Of a stretch of 64,000 nt of DNA, positions 10,986 to 18,230 are shown piece after piece (the first letter of the stretch is position 1; the number at the start of each line of letters is the position of its first letter). The notes beneath the pieces are model-generated. The model had not been told where the DNA came from. It saw only the letters and a program-made list of their open reading frames with translations, and ran no database searches. This DNA comes from Streptoalloteichus hindustanus (GTDB lineage: Bacteria > Actinomycetota > Actinomycetes > Mycobacteriales > Pseudonocardiaceae): assembly GCF_900129375.1 (NCBI RefSeq), contig NZ_FQVN01000001.1:1116001-1180000 (forward strand), given 5' to 3'. A program made the translations under genes and the position numbers.

Positions 10986-11447
10986 CTAGAGCACCAGGGT
11001 CGGGGTGACGACCGTCCTGGCCGACCTCCCGTTGCCCGACAGGTGCACCAGGATCTGCGTGACCCCCCTGGGCACGTCCGGCAGCGCGAAGCGGCCGTTG
11101 GTGTCCGCGGTGGTCGTGCTCGACCCGTGCCCGTCGATGCGCACCTCCACGGTGTGCGGTCCCGGCGGGGCGAGCCAGCCGTCGATCCGGTACCCGCGTT
11201 GGGTGCGCAGGAAGCTCACCATCACCGTGAGGTCGTCGACCGTGAAGGTGACCGAACCCGGCTCGGCGCTGCTGCGGACCCCCGCCAGCGCCGAGCCGTG
11301 CTCCCAGCGGGCCACCTCCACGTCGAGGTACGACTCCAGGTCGATGGCGAACCGCACCCGGTCGAGCAGGCCGTCCGGCATCGGGTCGGCCCGTTCCAGC
11401 ACCTGGGCGAGCTGGTCGAGCAGCTCGTCGTCGCTGGTCGAGTTCAC
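10986..11447 (-). CDS. Small sigma-associated protein with a C-terminal beta-sandwich-like domain
   Basis: A 153-residue protein, soluble as predicted (no signal peptide or membrane segment). The N-terminal half is acidic and helical (DDELLDQLAQVLERADPMP and a following LLDRVRFAIDLESYLDVEVA helix). The C-terminal half (about 80-153) is beta-rich with alternating residues and TTTADTNGRFALPDVPRG, like carboxypeptidase-regulatory or transthyretin-like folds. GTG 11447 overlaps the sigma stop as GTGA and has AAGGAGGA five bases upstream, so the two are almost certainly co-translated. Similar small proteins sit between sigma factors and CHAT genes in other actinomycetes. A role as anti-sigma factor or CHAT partner or substrate is inference from position. 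Confidence 0.75.
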   Translation of the reverse strand: MNSTSDDELLDQLAQVLERADPMPDGLLDRVRFAIDLESYLDVEVARWEHGSALAGVRSSAEPGSVTFTVDDLTVMVSFLRTQRGYRIDGWLAPPGPHTVEVRIDGHGSSTTTADTNGRFALPDVPRGVTQILVHLSGNGRSARTVVTPTLVL

Positions 11448-12073
11448 CGCGATCCTCCTTCCGCGTCGAGCAGGGCGCGCAGCGAGTCCAGGCACCGACC
11501 CCTGGTCGGCCCGATGCTGCCCCTGGGCATACCCATCGCCTCGGCCACCGCCTCGTACCGGGCCCTGCCGGCGAGGACGGTGAGCCGGAGCAGGTCCTGG
11601 CACCGCTGCGGCAGGCGGCGGAACGCCGACCAGAGCCGGCGGTCGCGGTCGTCCCGGACGGCCTCCGCCTCCGGTTGGCCGTCGGCCGTCGGCACCTGGT
11701 CGAGCATCTCGGCGGGCGCCGCGCTGGCCCCGCTCCGCTCAGCGGAGCGGACCCGCACCGCCTCCCGCCGCGCGGTCGTGATCAACCACGCGGCGAGGGC
11801 GCGCGGCTCGGTGAGACGGTTGAGGTGACGCAGGAACGCCAGCCACACGGTCTGGACCACGTCCTCGGCGGCGGGACGGTTCAGTCCCTGGCCGCGGACC
11901 ACGTGCCACACCAGCGGTGTCAGCTCGGAGACCAGCACGTGCAACGCCGCGCGGTCCCCCTCGCGGGCCGCGGTCAGACACACCGCGTGCCGCTCGGCGC
12001 CGTCCAGGCCTTCCCATGGCGGGTCGTCCGTGGTGGACAGGCTCATCTCCCTCATCTCCGCGACTCTGGTCAC
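11444..12073 (-). CDS. ECF-like sigma-70 family RNA polymerase sigma factor
   Basis: About 209 residues with the two domains of an ECF-type sigma. Region 2 (about 40-105) contains PAAEDVVQTVWLAFLRHL and AAWLITTARREAVR. Region 4 (about 140-200) contains RLPQRCQDLLRLTVLAG and the recognition helix ending MPRGSIGPTRGRCLDSLRALL. No region 3 and no TM anti-sigma gene beside it. GTG 12073 overlaps the stop of the upstream gene as GTGA; ATGs at 12055 and 12046 are alternatives. The SIGPTRGRCL type occurs in actinobacterial clusters with small proteins and CHAT proteins. Which promoters it reads cannot be told. Confidence 0.9.
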   Translation of the reverse strand: MTRVAEMREMSLSTTDDPPWEGLDGAERHAVCLTAAREGDRAALHVLVSELTPLVWHVVRGQGLNRPAAEDVVQTVWLAFLRHLNRLTEPRALAAWLITTARREAVRVRSAERSGASAAPAEMLDQVPTADGQPEAEAVRDDRDRRLWSAFRRLPQRCQDLLRLTVLAGRARYEAVAEAMGMPRGSIGPTRGRCLDSLRALLDAEGGSR

Positions 12074-12768
12074 TGTGGCTCACTGGACCGGTCGATCGGA
12101 CCGTCGGCCGGCCGTGCCCCGGAGGTGCTGGCCCCTCCCGTCGGGTCGGCGTAACGGTACGGCGGGAGGCCGCCGGCGGTCACCCACGGCACCGCGACGG
12201 ACACGTTCACGGACAGGTTCACCAGTCCGCTGCCGGGCGCCCCGGCCTCGGCCGCGACGTGCTGCGGCGCCGGGCCGGACGGGTCCGTGGCGCCGATCCC
12301 GCCGCCCTGCCGGGCCGCGAAGCCGTTCGGCGACACGGCCTCGCGCTCGTTCTCCGGGAACGAGAGGGGCGGCGGCGACGGGTCGGTCGCCCCCTCCGGC
12401 CTGGCCAGGCCGGACGTCGGCTCGGAGTCGAGCGGCGCGACCAGCCCCTGGGTTGCGGCCATCGGCGTGGCGGTCGACGGGTCGGTCGCCCCGGTGGGCG
12501 TCAGGTGCTGCGGCGGCGGGCTGGACGGGTCGGTCGCGCCCGTGGGGCGGAGGCGGCCGGGGCCCGGGGGCAGCTGCGTCGGGTCGGGCTCCTCGCCGCG
12601 CACCGGAGGTGTGATCCGGGGTGTCGATGTTGTTGTCCCCGGTGGTGTCGTGAGGGTGTCGACGGCCGACGCGCCGAGCTCCTCCCGCGTGAACCCCTGC
12701 TGCCGGTTCTCCGGCGACGTGGGGTCCTCGCGGAGCGCGCGGTGCCCGCTGGTGCCTTCTCGATCCAC
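12070..12768 (-). CDS. Pro/Thr-rich protein with four GATDPS repeats, first gene of the sigma-CHAT cluster
   Basis: A 232-residue protein of unknown function that I do not recognise as any family. It is low-complexity and rich in Pro, Thr, Gly and Ala, and probably disordered up to about residue 180. The hexapeptide GATDPS occurs four times (residues 77-82, 93-98, 127-132, 159-164), each preceded by a short PTG-, PEG- or GIG-like lead and twice followed by a PQHL/PQHV block. The C-terminus has a more hydrophobic LVNLSVNVSVAVPWV segment. There is no signal peptide. GTG 12768 has GGAG six bases upstream. The stop overlaps the sigma start as GTGA, placing it in one operon with the sigma factor. 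The repeats look like processing or docking sites, possibly for the CHAT protein; that is inference. Confidence 0.7.
   Translation of the reverse strand: MDREGTSGHRALREDPTSPENRQQGFTREELGASAVDTLTTPPGTTTSTPRITPPVRGEEPDPTQLPPGPGRLRPTGATDPSSPPPQHLTPTGATDPSTATPMAATQGLVAPLDSEPTSGLARPEGATDPSPPPLSFPENEREAVSPNGFAARQGGGIGATDPSGPAPQHVAAEAGAPGSGLVNLSVNVSVAVPWVTAGGLPPYRYADPTGGASTSGARPADGPIDRSSEPQ
12277..12540 (-). repeat. Four coding repeats of GATDPS
   Basis: The span covers the four copies in the gene at 12070-12768. Spacing between copies is 16, 34 and 32 residues. Flanks resemble each other partly (PTG before copies 1 and 2, PPPQHL and PAPQHV after copies 1 and 4), suggesting duplication of a longer unit that then diverged. 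Confidence 0.8.
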
Positions 12769-12896
12769 GGTGTGCTCCTATCGGAGTACCGGGCCCCGGG
12801 GCAGGGCCCGTTTGCCAAACATGAGCCGTTATGACGCGAACGGATACCCTCGCTCACCTCAATGGGTGAGACGGATCACACAGTTACACAGTTTTC

Positions 12897-13287
12897 CTAC
12901 TCTGCGCAGTCGATTCCGAAGATCTCTCCGGTTGTTGCGACGTTCGGAGTGGTCCTCTTGGTGACTGTCGGTACGCAGAGCACGCCCCGCGGCTCCGTGT
13001 CGTCGACGAAGGCGGTCGCGAGGTGCCCGCTGGCCCCTGGAGGCGGCGCCGACGTGGTAGCCGCGCGCGTCGGCGTGCGCGAAGTACAGGTGGCCTTCGG
13101 GTGGGTCGAGGTCGTCCCGCAGGTCGCCTCGGCGGTGCGGTGCGGTGCGGGGTGGCCGGCGGCGCGACGCCGGCGGACGCGCCGGCCATGAGAACGTCCG
13201 CGGCGGCGGCCGCGCGTGACGGGCTCGCGAGCCGGGCGAGTGCGGCCCGGAACGGTTCGGCGGCCCGGAATTCTGGTCGTCGGGCAC
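12897..13287 (-). pseudogene. Probable frameshifted gene upstream of the sigma-CHAT operon
   Basis: A start with a good ribosome binding site exists (GTG 13287, GGGGGAGGA seven bases before), but no single frame stays protein-like. Coding-like stretches shift between frames: VPDDQ at the start; then FRAAEPFRAALARLASPSR and AAAAADVLMAGASAG in a second frame; then DLRDDLDPPEGHLYFAHADA back in the first; then GHLATAFVDDTEPRGVLCVP running to a stop at 12897 in the third. Three indels would rejoin them into one protein of about 130 residues. A frame-1 reading with no frameshift would give an Arg-rich, unlikely protein. It could be a decayed gene or sequencing error. The family is not recognised. 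Confidence 0.4.
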
Positions 13288-13498
13288 GGTGTGTCCTCCC
13301 CCAGCGCGCTGGTGTCGCGTGGAGGTCGGGACGGTCCCCGTTCCCCACGCGGCACAGCTCCCCCAGTGCCCTGTTCGGAGTGGCGAACGGCCCACCAGAT
13401 ACGTCCGGGCGCGAAATCTCCGGGGAACGCGGGGCGCGGTGTCATGCCCGCGGGTGACGTGGGGGACGAGGGCTGGGCCGCCGGCCGGTTCGCACCGT

Positions 13499-13512
13499 AT
13501 GGTCTAGACCAT
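13499..13512 (+). promoter_or_regulatory. DasR-type operator (dre) over the cutC start codon
   Basis: ATGGTCTAGACCAT is a perfect 14-bp palindrome whose core TGGTCTAGACCA equals the core of the Streptomyces DasR responsive element. It overlaps the ATG of cutC at 13511, where a bound GntR-family repressor would block transcription or translation initiation. The dasABC-dasD-like operon 1.6 kb downstream fits with DasR control. No dasR gene lies in the window. Confidence 0.75.
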
Positions 13513-14209
13513 GTCAGGAACTGCGGGTGCGCCGCTGCTGGAGGTCATCGCGCTGGACGCGGCGGACGCCGTGGCCGCCCAGGAGGGCGGCGCGGACCGG
13601 TTGGAGCTGGTCGCCGAGATGGCGTCCGACGGGCTCACCCCCACCACCGGCACCGTGCGGGAGGTGCTGTCCAGCACGGACCTGCCGGTCCGGGTGATGC
13701 TGCGGGACGCGGCCGGGTTCCTCCCCGCCGACCTCGACGGCCTGCGGCGCACGGCGGCCGAGCTGCGGGACGCGGGCGCGGAGGAGTTCGTGCTCGGGTT
13801 CCTGGACGGGGGCGGCGCGGTCGACGTCGCCGCCTGCGCCGCGGTGCTGGCCGAGCTGGCGGGCTGCCGCTGGACCTTCCACCGGGCGCTGGACCACGCC
13901 AGCGACCCGGACGCCGCCTGGACCGCCGCCGTCGACCTCGGCTGCGACGCCGTGCTGACGGCCGGCAGCCCGAGGGGGGTCGAGGCCGGGATCGACGCCC
14001 TCCTCGACCGGGCGGCCCGGCCGAGGAACGGGGTGGAGCTGCTGGTCGGCGGGGGGCTGCGGACCGAGCACGTGGCCCCGCTGCGCCTGGCCGGCGTGCG
14101 GGGCTTCCACGTGGGCGGGATGGTGCGCGTCGGGGGCTGGGACACCCCGGTCGACGTGGCCAAGGTTGCGTCGCTTCGGGCGATGATCAAGCCGGCGGTT
14201 CCCGCGTAG
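13511..14209 (+). CDS. cutC: CutC family protein
   Basis: A 232-residue TIM-barrel protein of the CutC family. Typical stretches are EVIALDAADAVAAQEGGADR and LELVAEMASDGLTPT near the N-terminus, LRDAGAEEFVLGFLDG, the conserved TFHRALDH and LVGGGLR. The family was named for copper homeostasis in E. coli, but that role is disputed and the reaction is unknown. The perfect DasR operator over the start codon suggests a link with aminosugar metabolism instead. The 14-bp palindrome leaves no room for a ribosome binding site, so the transcript may be leaderless. The O-methyltransferase gene follows nine bases after the stop. Confidence 0.9.
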   Translation: MSGTAGAPLLEVIALDAADAVAAQEGGADRLELVAEMASDGLTPTTGTVREVLSSTDLPVRVMLRDAAGFLPADLDGLRRTAAELRDAGAEEFVLGFLDGGGAVDVAACAAVLAELAGCRWTFHRALDHASDPDAAWTAAVDLGCDAVLTAGSPRGVEAGIDALLDRAARPRNGVELLVGGGLRTEHVAPLRLAGVRGFHVGGMVRVGGWDTPVDVAKVASLRAMIKPAVPA

Positions 14210-14218
14210 CCTCCGGGA

Positions 14219-14878
14219 ATGAGCAAGTTTTCCCCGGGAATCAGCCCTGAGTTGCACGAGTACCTGCGCGCCCACAGCACGCAGCCGGACGCGTTGCTGC
14301 GGGACCTCGCCGAGGAGACCGCGCGGCGGCTGCCCGAGCGGTTCGAGATGCAGATCGCGCCGGAGCAGGGCACCTTCCTCACCCTGCTGACGCGGTTGCT
14401 CGACGTCCGCTTCGCCGTCGAGGTCGGCACGTTCACCGGCTACTCGTCGATCTGCATCGCCCGCGGGCTGGCTCCCGGTGGGCGGTTGCTCTGCTGCGAC
14501 GTCAGCGAGGAGTTCACCGACGTCGCCCGGCGCTTCTGGAGCAAGGACGGGCTGGACGACCGGGTGGAGCTGCGGCTGGCGCCGGCCGTGGAGACGCTGC
14601 GCGCGCTCCCGGCCGAGCCGGCGATCGACCTGTCGTTCATCGACGCCGACAAGACCGGCTACGTCGCCTACTGGGAGGAGATCGTGCCCCGCACGCGGCA
14701 GGGCGGCGTGATCCTGGTGGACAACGTGTTCTCCGCCGGCCGGGTCCTGCAGGCCGAGCCCGAGGACGAGGTGGTCCGGGCCATCCAGGAGTTCAACGAG
14801 CACGCCCTCGCCGACAGCCGGGTCGAGCTGGTCGTGCTCCCGATCGCGGACGGGCTGACGGTGGCCCGCAAGCTCTGA
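14219..14878 (+). CDS. Class I SAM-dependent O-methyltransferase (CCoAOMT-like)
   Basis: A 219-residue cytosolic methyltransferase resembling the caffeoyl-CoA O-methyltransferase family. It has SAM motif I VEVGTFTGYSS (about 71-81), an acidic residue after strand 2 (CCDVSEE), DLSFIDADKTGYVAYWEE with metal-binding Asp residues, and VILVDNVFSAG. This is the divalent-metal-dependent arrangement. The actual substrate (a catechol-type hydroxyl in characterised members) cannot be read from sequence. It starts nine bases after cutC and probably shares its transcript, which would put it under the same operator. A terminator-like hairpin follows 27 bp after the stop. Confidence 0.9.
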   Translation: MSKFSPGISPELHEYLRAHSTQPDALLRDLAEETARRLPERFEMQIAPEQGTFLTLLTRLLDVRFAVEVGTFTGYSSICIARGLAPGGRLLCCDVSEEFTDVARRFWSKDGLDDRVELRLAPAVETLRALPAEPAIDLSFIDADKTGYVAYWEEIVPRTRQGGVILVDNVFSAGRVLQAEPEDEVVRAIQEFNEHALADSRVELVVLPIADGLTVARKL

Positions 14879-14904
14879 GCGACCGCTGACCCACCCCGCA
14901 CGAA

Positions 14905-14937
14905 CGATGCCCCGGGCACCTACCGCCCGGGGCATCG
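14905..14937 (+). terminator. Hairpin terminator after the O-methyltransferase
   Basis: A 13-bp perfect stem (14905-14917 with 14925-14937) around a seven-base loop. There is no proper U-tract, only GCGCGTTTCC after it, which is common for actinobacterial terminators. Confidence 0.75.
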
Positions 14938-15012
14938 CGCGTTTCCGGCCCACCCGTGCGGCCACTGCCCCGACGTCGGGGCGCGGGAACCGGGCGGACG
15001 GGTCGAGAACCC

Positions 15013-15060
15013 AGTAGTTCGGAAACGGCAGTAGTTCGGAAACGAGGTGGATCGGAAACG
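15013..15060 (+). repeat. Three direct repeats upstream of the dasA-like gene
   Basis: AGTAGTTCGGAAACG occurs at 15013-15027 and 15030-15044, and a diverged copy GGTGGATCGGAAACG at 15046-15060. The period is 16-17 bp. The DasR-like site at 15064 continues the series with a fourth, weaker match. The array sits 100-150 bp before the start codon, in the promoter area. Confidence 0.7.
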
Positions 15061-15063
15061 CGG

Positions 15064-15075
15064 TGGTTCAGACCT
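15064..15075 (+). promoter_or_regulatory. DasR-like operator before the dasA-like gene
   Basis: TGGTTCAGACCT matches nine of twelve positions of the DasR core TGGTCTAGACCA and keeps both the TGGT and AGACC half-site features. It lies 86 bp before the start of the binding-protein gene, where DasR controls dasA in Streptomyces. Confidence 0.5.
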
Positions 15076-15132
15076 TGTGGTGGCGGCCACACGACACCTA
15101 CGATCGCCATCCGTTGCCTAGAACGAAACATG

Positions 15133-15151
15133 CGTTGCACATCATGCAACG
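15133..15151 (+). promoter_or_regulatory. Inverted repeat CGTTGCA-N5-TGCAACG touching the ribosome binding site
   Basis: Two perfect 7-bp arms flank a five-base spacer. The right arm ends just before GGAGGTGA, the ribosome binding site of the gene at 15161. It could be an operator (LacI-type sites use similar TGCAA half-sites, though in the opposite order) or an mRNA hairpin affecting translation. Confidence 0.5.
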
Positions 15152-15160
15152 GAGGTGAAG

Positions 15161-16459
15161 ATGCGGATCGGACGAGGGCTGGCCGCCGCCACGGCGGCCG
15201 TGATAGGCGCGGTCGTCGCGGTCGGGTGCGCTCCGGTGCAGGCGAGGCCGGACGCGGACGCCGGCGACAGCACCACGGGAACGCTGCGGGTCTGGCTGTT
15301 CGACGAGGCCACCCGCGCTCCCAAGGAGGCCGTGGTGCGGGAGGCGGCCGCCGAGTTCGAGGCCGCCCACTCCGGCGTCCGGGTCGAGGTGCAGTACGTG
15401 CAGGTCGACAGCCGGGCCGAGCGGTTCAAGGCCGCGTTCAACGACCCGAAGAGCGCGCCGGACGTCGCCGAGTTCGGCAACACCGACCTCGCCGGCTACG
15501 TCGCCGCCGGCGGGTTCGCCGACCTGGGCGCCGACCTCCGCTCGTGGGCGGACGCCAGGGACATCACCCCGTCGGTCCTGGACACGGCGAAGGTGGACGG
15601 CAGGACCTACGGCGTGCCGTGGTTCGTGGGCATCAGGGCGCTCTACTACCGCACCGACCTCTTCGAGGAGCTCGGGCTGCGCCCGCCGCGCACCACCGCG
15701 GAGCTGGTGACCACCGCGCGGCGGATCAGGGAGCTCCGCCCGGAGCTCTACGGGATCTCCGTCGGCGGCAAGTACACCTACGCGATGCTGCCGTTCCTCT
15801 GGGCGGCCGGCGGCGACCTGGCCCGCAGGGACGGCGCCGCCTGGGTGTCCACTGTGGACGACGAGCGGGCGCGGGCCGGCATGTCCCGCTACGCCGAGCT
15901 CCTGCGGGACGACGTGTGCCCGCCCGCGCAGTGCGCGCAGATGACCGGCTCCTCCTCCGTGCAGGCGTTCGCCGCCGGCAAGTCCGCGATGACGATCGGC
16001 GGCGACTTCAACCGCAGGGCCGTCGACGCGGGCGTCGCGGCCGGCAGGTACGCCGTGGTCCCGCTGCCCGGCGAGCAGGAGGGTTCGATCGCGCCCGCGT
16101 TCGCCGGCGGCAACCTGCTCGGCGTCCTGCGCTCGACCCAGCACCGGACGCTGGCCGTGCGGTTCACGGAACTGCTGGCGGGCAAGAAGTACCAGCGGAA
16201 GATGTTCGACGCCATGGGGAACCTGCCCACCTTCACCGACCTCCAGCGCGCGGTCGCCGAGGGGCAGGAGTTCCAGCGCCCGTTCGTGACGACGTTGACG
16301 GCCGGCACGCGGTTCGTCCCCGCCACCCCGACCTGGGCCAAGATCGACGCGCAGAACGTGCTGCCCACGGCGGTGCAGGAGATCGCGACCGGCGCGAAGC
16401 CGGCGCCCGAGGCGACCAGGGCGGCGGCGGAACGCATGAACGCCGCCTTCCGGTCCTGA
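15161..16459 (+). CDS. dasA: Sugar ABC transporter substrate-binding lipoprotein, DasA-like
   Basis: A 432-residue extracellular binding lipoprotein of the family 1 (oligosaccharide) type. The signal peptide ends in VVAVGC, with Cys23 as the lipid anchor. The mature part has GTLRVWLFDEATR, APDVAEFGNTD and an aromatic-rich YGVPWFVGIRALYYRTDLF sugar-binding region. It is the first gene of binding protein-permease-permease-hexosaminidase, the order of Streptomyces dasA-dasB-dasC-dasD, so chitobiose is the likely ligand. ATG 15161 is used; the in-frame GTG at 15155 lies inside the GGAGGTGA ribosome binding site. Regulation probably involves the DasR-like site and repeats upstream. Confidence 0.85.
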   Translation: MRIGRGLAAATAAVIGAVVAVGCAPVQARPDADAGDSTTGTLRVWLFDEATRAPKEAVVREAAAEFEAAHSGVRVEVQYVQVDSRAERFKAAFNDPKSAPDVAEFGNTDLAGYVAAGGFADLGADLRSWADARDITPSVLDTAKVDGRTYGVPWFVGIRALYYRTDLFEELGLRPPRTTAELVTTARRIRELRPELYGISVGGKYTYAMLPFLWAAGGDLARRDGAAWVSTVDDERARAGMSRYAELLRDDVCPPAQCAQMTGSSSVQAFAAGKSAMTIGGDFNRRAVDAGVAAGRYAVVPLPGEQEGSIAPAFAGGNLLGVLRSTQHRTLAVRFTELLAGKKYQRKMFDAMGNLPTFTDLQRAVAEGQEFQRPFVTTLTAGTRFVPATPTWAKIDAQNVLPTAVQEIATGAKPAPEATRAAAERMNAAFRS

Positions 16460-16475
16460 CCAGGGCGGAGTGGAG

Positions 16476-17384
16476 ATGACCACGCGTCGCGGCGACGCGC
16501 TCGCCGCCATCCGTTACCTCGCCCCCGCCGCGCTGGTGCTGGCGGGGCTGCTGGGCTACCCGATCTACCAGCTCGTCCTGATCTCCTTCTACGACTACGG
16601 CCAGGAACAGGCCAGCGGCGGCGCACCGCTGACGTTCATCGGGACGGAGAACTACCGGCGCCTGTTCTCCGACGGCCAGTTCTGGGCGGTGCTCGGGCAG
16701 ACCACGGCCTTCGCCGCGGTGTGCGTGGTGGGCACGCTGCTCGTCGGCGGCGCGCTCGCGGTGCTGGCCACCCGGGTGCGGGCGGTGCCCCGCTCGCTGC
16801 TGTTCCTCGCCGCGCTCGGCGCGTGGGCCACGCCCGCCGTCGCCGGGTCGACGATCTGGCTGTTCCTGTTCGACGCCGACCTCGGCCTGGTCAACGAGGT
16901 CCTCTCCGGCCTCGGTATCCACGGCATGTCCGGGTACTCCTGGACCTACGACAGGTACATGGCGTTCGCGCTGGTCGCCGCCGAGGTGATCTGGTGCTCG
17001 TTCCCGTTCGTCATGGTCACCCTCTACGCCGGCATCCGGGCGATCCCGGCCGAGGTGCTGGAGGCGGCGCGGCTGGACGGGGCGTCGACGTGGCGGACCG
17101 TGCGCAGCGTGATCCTGCCGCTGCTGCGGCCGCTGCTGGCCGTGGCCACGATCCAGTCGATCATCTGGGACTTCAAGCTGTTCACCCAGATCTACGTGAT
17201 GACCGGCGGCGGGGGCGTGGCCGGGCAGAACCTGGTGCTCAACGTGTACGCCTACCAACAGGCGTTCGCCGCGTCGGACTACGGGCTGGGCTCGGCGATC
17301 GGCGTGGTGATGACCGTGCTGCTGCTCGTCGTCACCCTGTTCTACCTCCGAGCCCTGCGCCGCGGTGGGGAGGAGCTGGCATGA
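16476..17384 (+). CDS. dasB: Sugar ABC transporter permease, DasB-like
   Basis: A 302-residue membrane permease of the MalF/UgpA class with six predicted helices, opening with RYLAPAALVLAGLLGYPIYQ. The EAA loop that contacts the ATPase is seen as EVLEAARLDGASTWRTVRSV. It is the first of two permeases in the operon and starts 16 bp after the binding-protein stop. The chosen ATG 16476 follows GGAG closely; an in-frame GTG six bases earlier is the alternative. No ATPase gene is in the operon, as in Streptomyces, where the shared ATPase MsiK energises several sugar importers. Confidence 0.9.
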   Translation: MTTRRGDALAAIRYLAPAALVLAGLLGYPIYQLVLISFYDYGQEQASGGAPLTFIGTENYRRLFSDGQFWAVLGQTTAFAAVCVVGTLLVGGALAVLATRVRAVPRSLLFLAALGAWATPAVAGSTIWLFLFDADLGLVNEVLSGLGIHGMSGYSWTYDRYMAFALVAAEVIWCSFPFVMVTLYAGIRAIPAEVLEAARLDGASTWRTVRSVILPLLRPLLAVATIQSIIWDFKLFTQIYVMTGGGGVAGQNLVLNVYAYQQAFAASDYGLGSAIGVVMTVLLLVVTLFYLRALRRGGEELA

Positions 17385-18229
17385 GGTGGTTGCGTCGTCC
17401 CGGCCGCGCGGTGGCCGAGGTGCTGACGGTGGTGATCGCCGGCGTCGTCGCGTTCCCGCTGTACTGGATGCTGCTGACCGCCCTCAAACCCGAGGGCGAG
17501 GTGCTGGCGGCGAACCCGCGCCCGTGGACCCTCGCGCCCACGTGGGAGAACTTCCACCGGGTGCTCACCGTCTCCGGGTTCGGGCGGTTCTTCCTCAACA
17601 GCGTGATCGTGGCGGTCGTGGTGGTCGCGCTGTCGCTGGCGCTGTCGTTCCTCGCCGCGGTGGCGCTGACCAGGTTCCGGTTCCGCGGTCGGACGGTCCT
17701 GCTCGTGATGCTGCTCGTGGCGCAGATGGTCCCGGTCGAGGCGTTGACCATCCCGCTGTTCTTCGTGATGCGCGTCGTGGGCCAGACCGTTCCGGTGCTG
17801 GGCCTGAACCACCTGGGCTCCCTGGTGCTGGTGCACCTGGCCTTCAGCCTGCCGTTCGCGATCTGGATGCTGCGCGGGTTCGTGGCCGCGGTGCCCGTCG
17901 AGCTGGAGGAGGCGGCGGCGCTGGACGGCGCCAGCCGCTTCCGCTTCACCTGGCAGGTGCTGTTCCCGGTGGTCGCCCCCGGCCTGGTGGCGACCAGCGT
18001 GCTGTCCTTCATGCACGCGTGGAACGACTTCCTGTTCGCCAAGACCTTCGTCACCGTGGAGGAGGTCCAGACGCTGCCGCTGGCCATCCTCGTGTTCTTC
18101 AAGCCGGACCAGAACGACTGGGGCGCGATCATGGCCGGATCCACCCTGATGACCGTCCCGGTGCTGGTGTTCTTCGTCCTCGTCCAACGCCGCCTGGTGT
18201 CCGGGCTGGCCGGAGCCGTGAAGGGTTGA
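17381..18229 (+). CDS. dasC: Sugar ABC transporter permease, DasC-like
   Basis: A 282-residue permease of the MalG/UgpE class. It opens RWLRRPGRAVAEVLTVVIAG, has the FPLYWMLLTALKPEGEV segment typical of this subunit, and an EAA loop VELEEAAALDGASRFRFTWQ. The C-terminal helices end with LMTVPVLVFFVLVQRRLVSG. The ATG overlaps the dasB stop as ATGA, so the two permeases are translationally coupled and form a heterodimeric channel. The hexosaminidase gene begins two bases after its stop. Confidence 0.9.
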   Translation: MRWLRRPGRAVAEVLTVVIAGVVAFPLYWMLLTALKPEGEVLAANPRPWTLAPTWENFHRVLTVSGFGRFFLNSVIVAVVVVALSLALSFLAAVALTRFRFRGRTVLLVMLLVAQMVPVEALTIPLFFVMRVVGQTVPVLGLNHLGSLVLVHLAFSLPFAIWMLRGFVAAVPVELEEAAALDGASRFRFTWQVLFPVVAPGLVATSVLSFMHAWNDFLFAKTFVTVEEVQTLPLAILVFFKPDQNDWGAIMAGSTLMTVPVLVFFVLVQRRLVSGLAGAVKG

Positions 18230-18230
18230 C

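Noticed and set aside
12070..12768. Reading the GATDPS protein as merely antisense noise
   Set aside because: It has a ribosome binding site, a GTGA overlap with the sigma gene and internal peptide repeats, while the opposite strand shows no recognisable protein. It was therefore kept as a gene.
15848..15860. TCCACTGTGGA palindromes inside genes (also near 18400, and a variant near 44510)
   Set aside because: They lie within coding sequence of unrelated genes and are few. They reflect codon choice rather than an operator that can be supported here.
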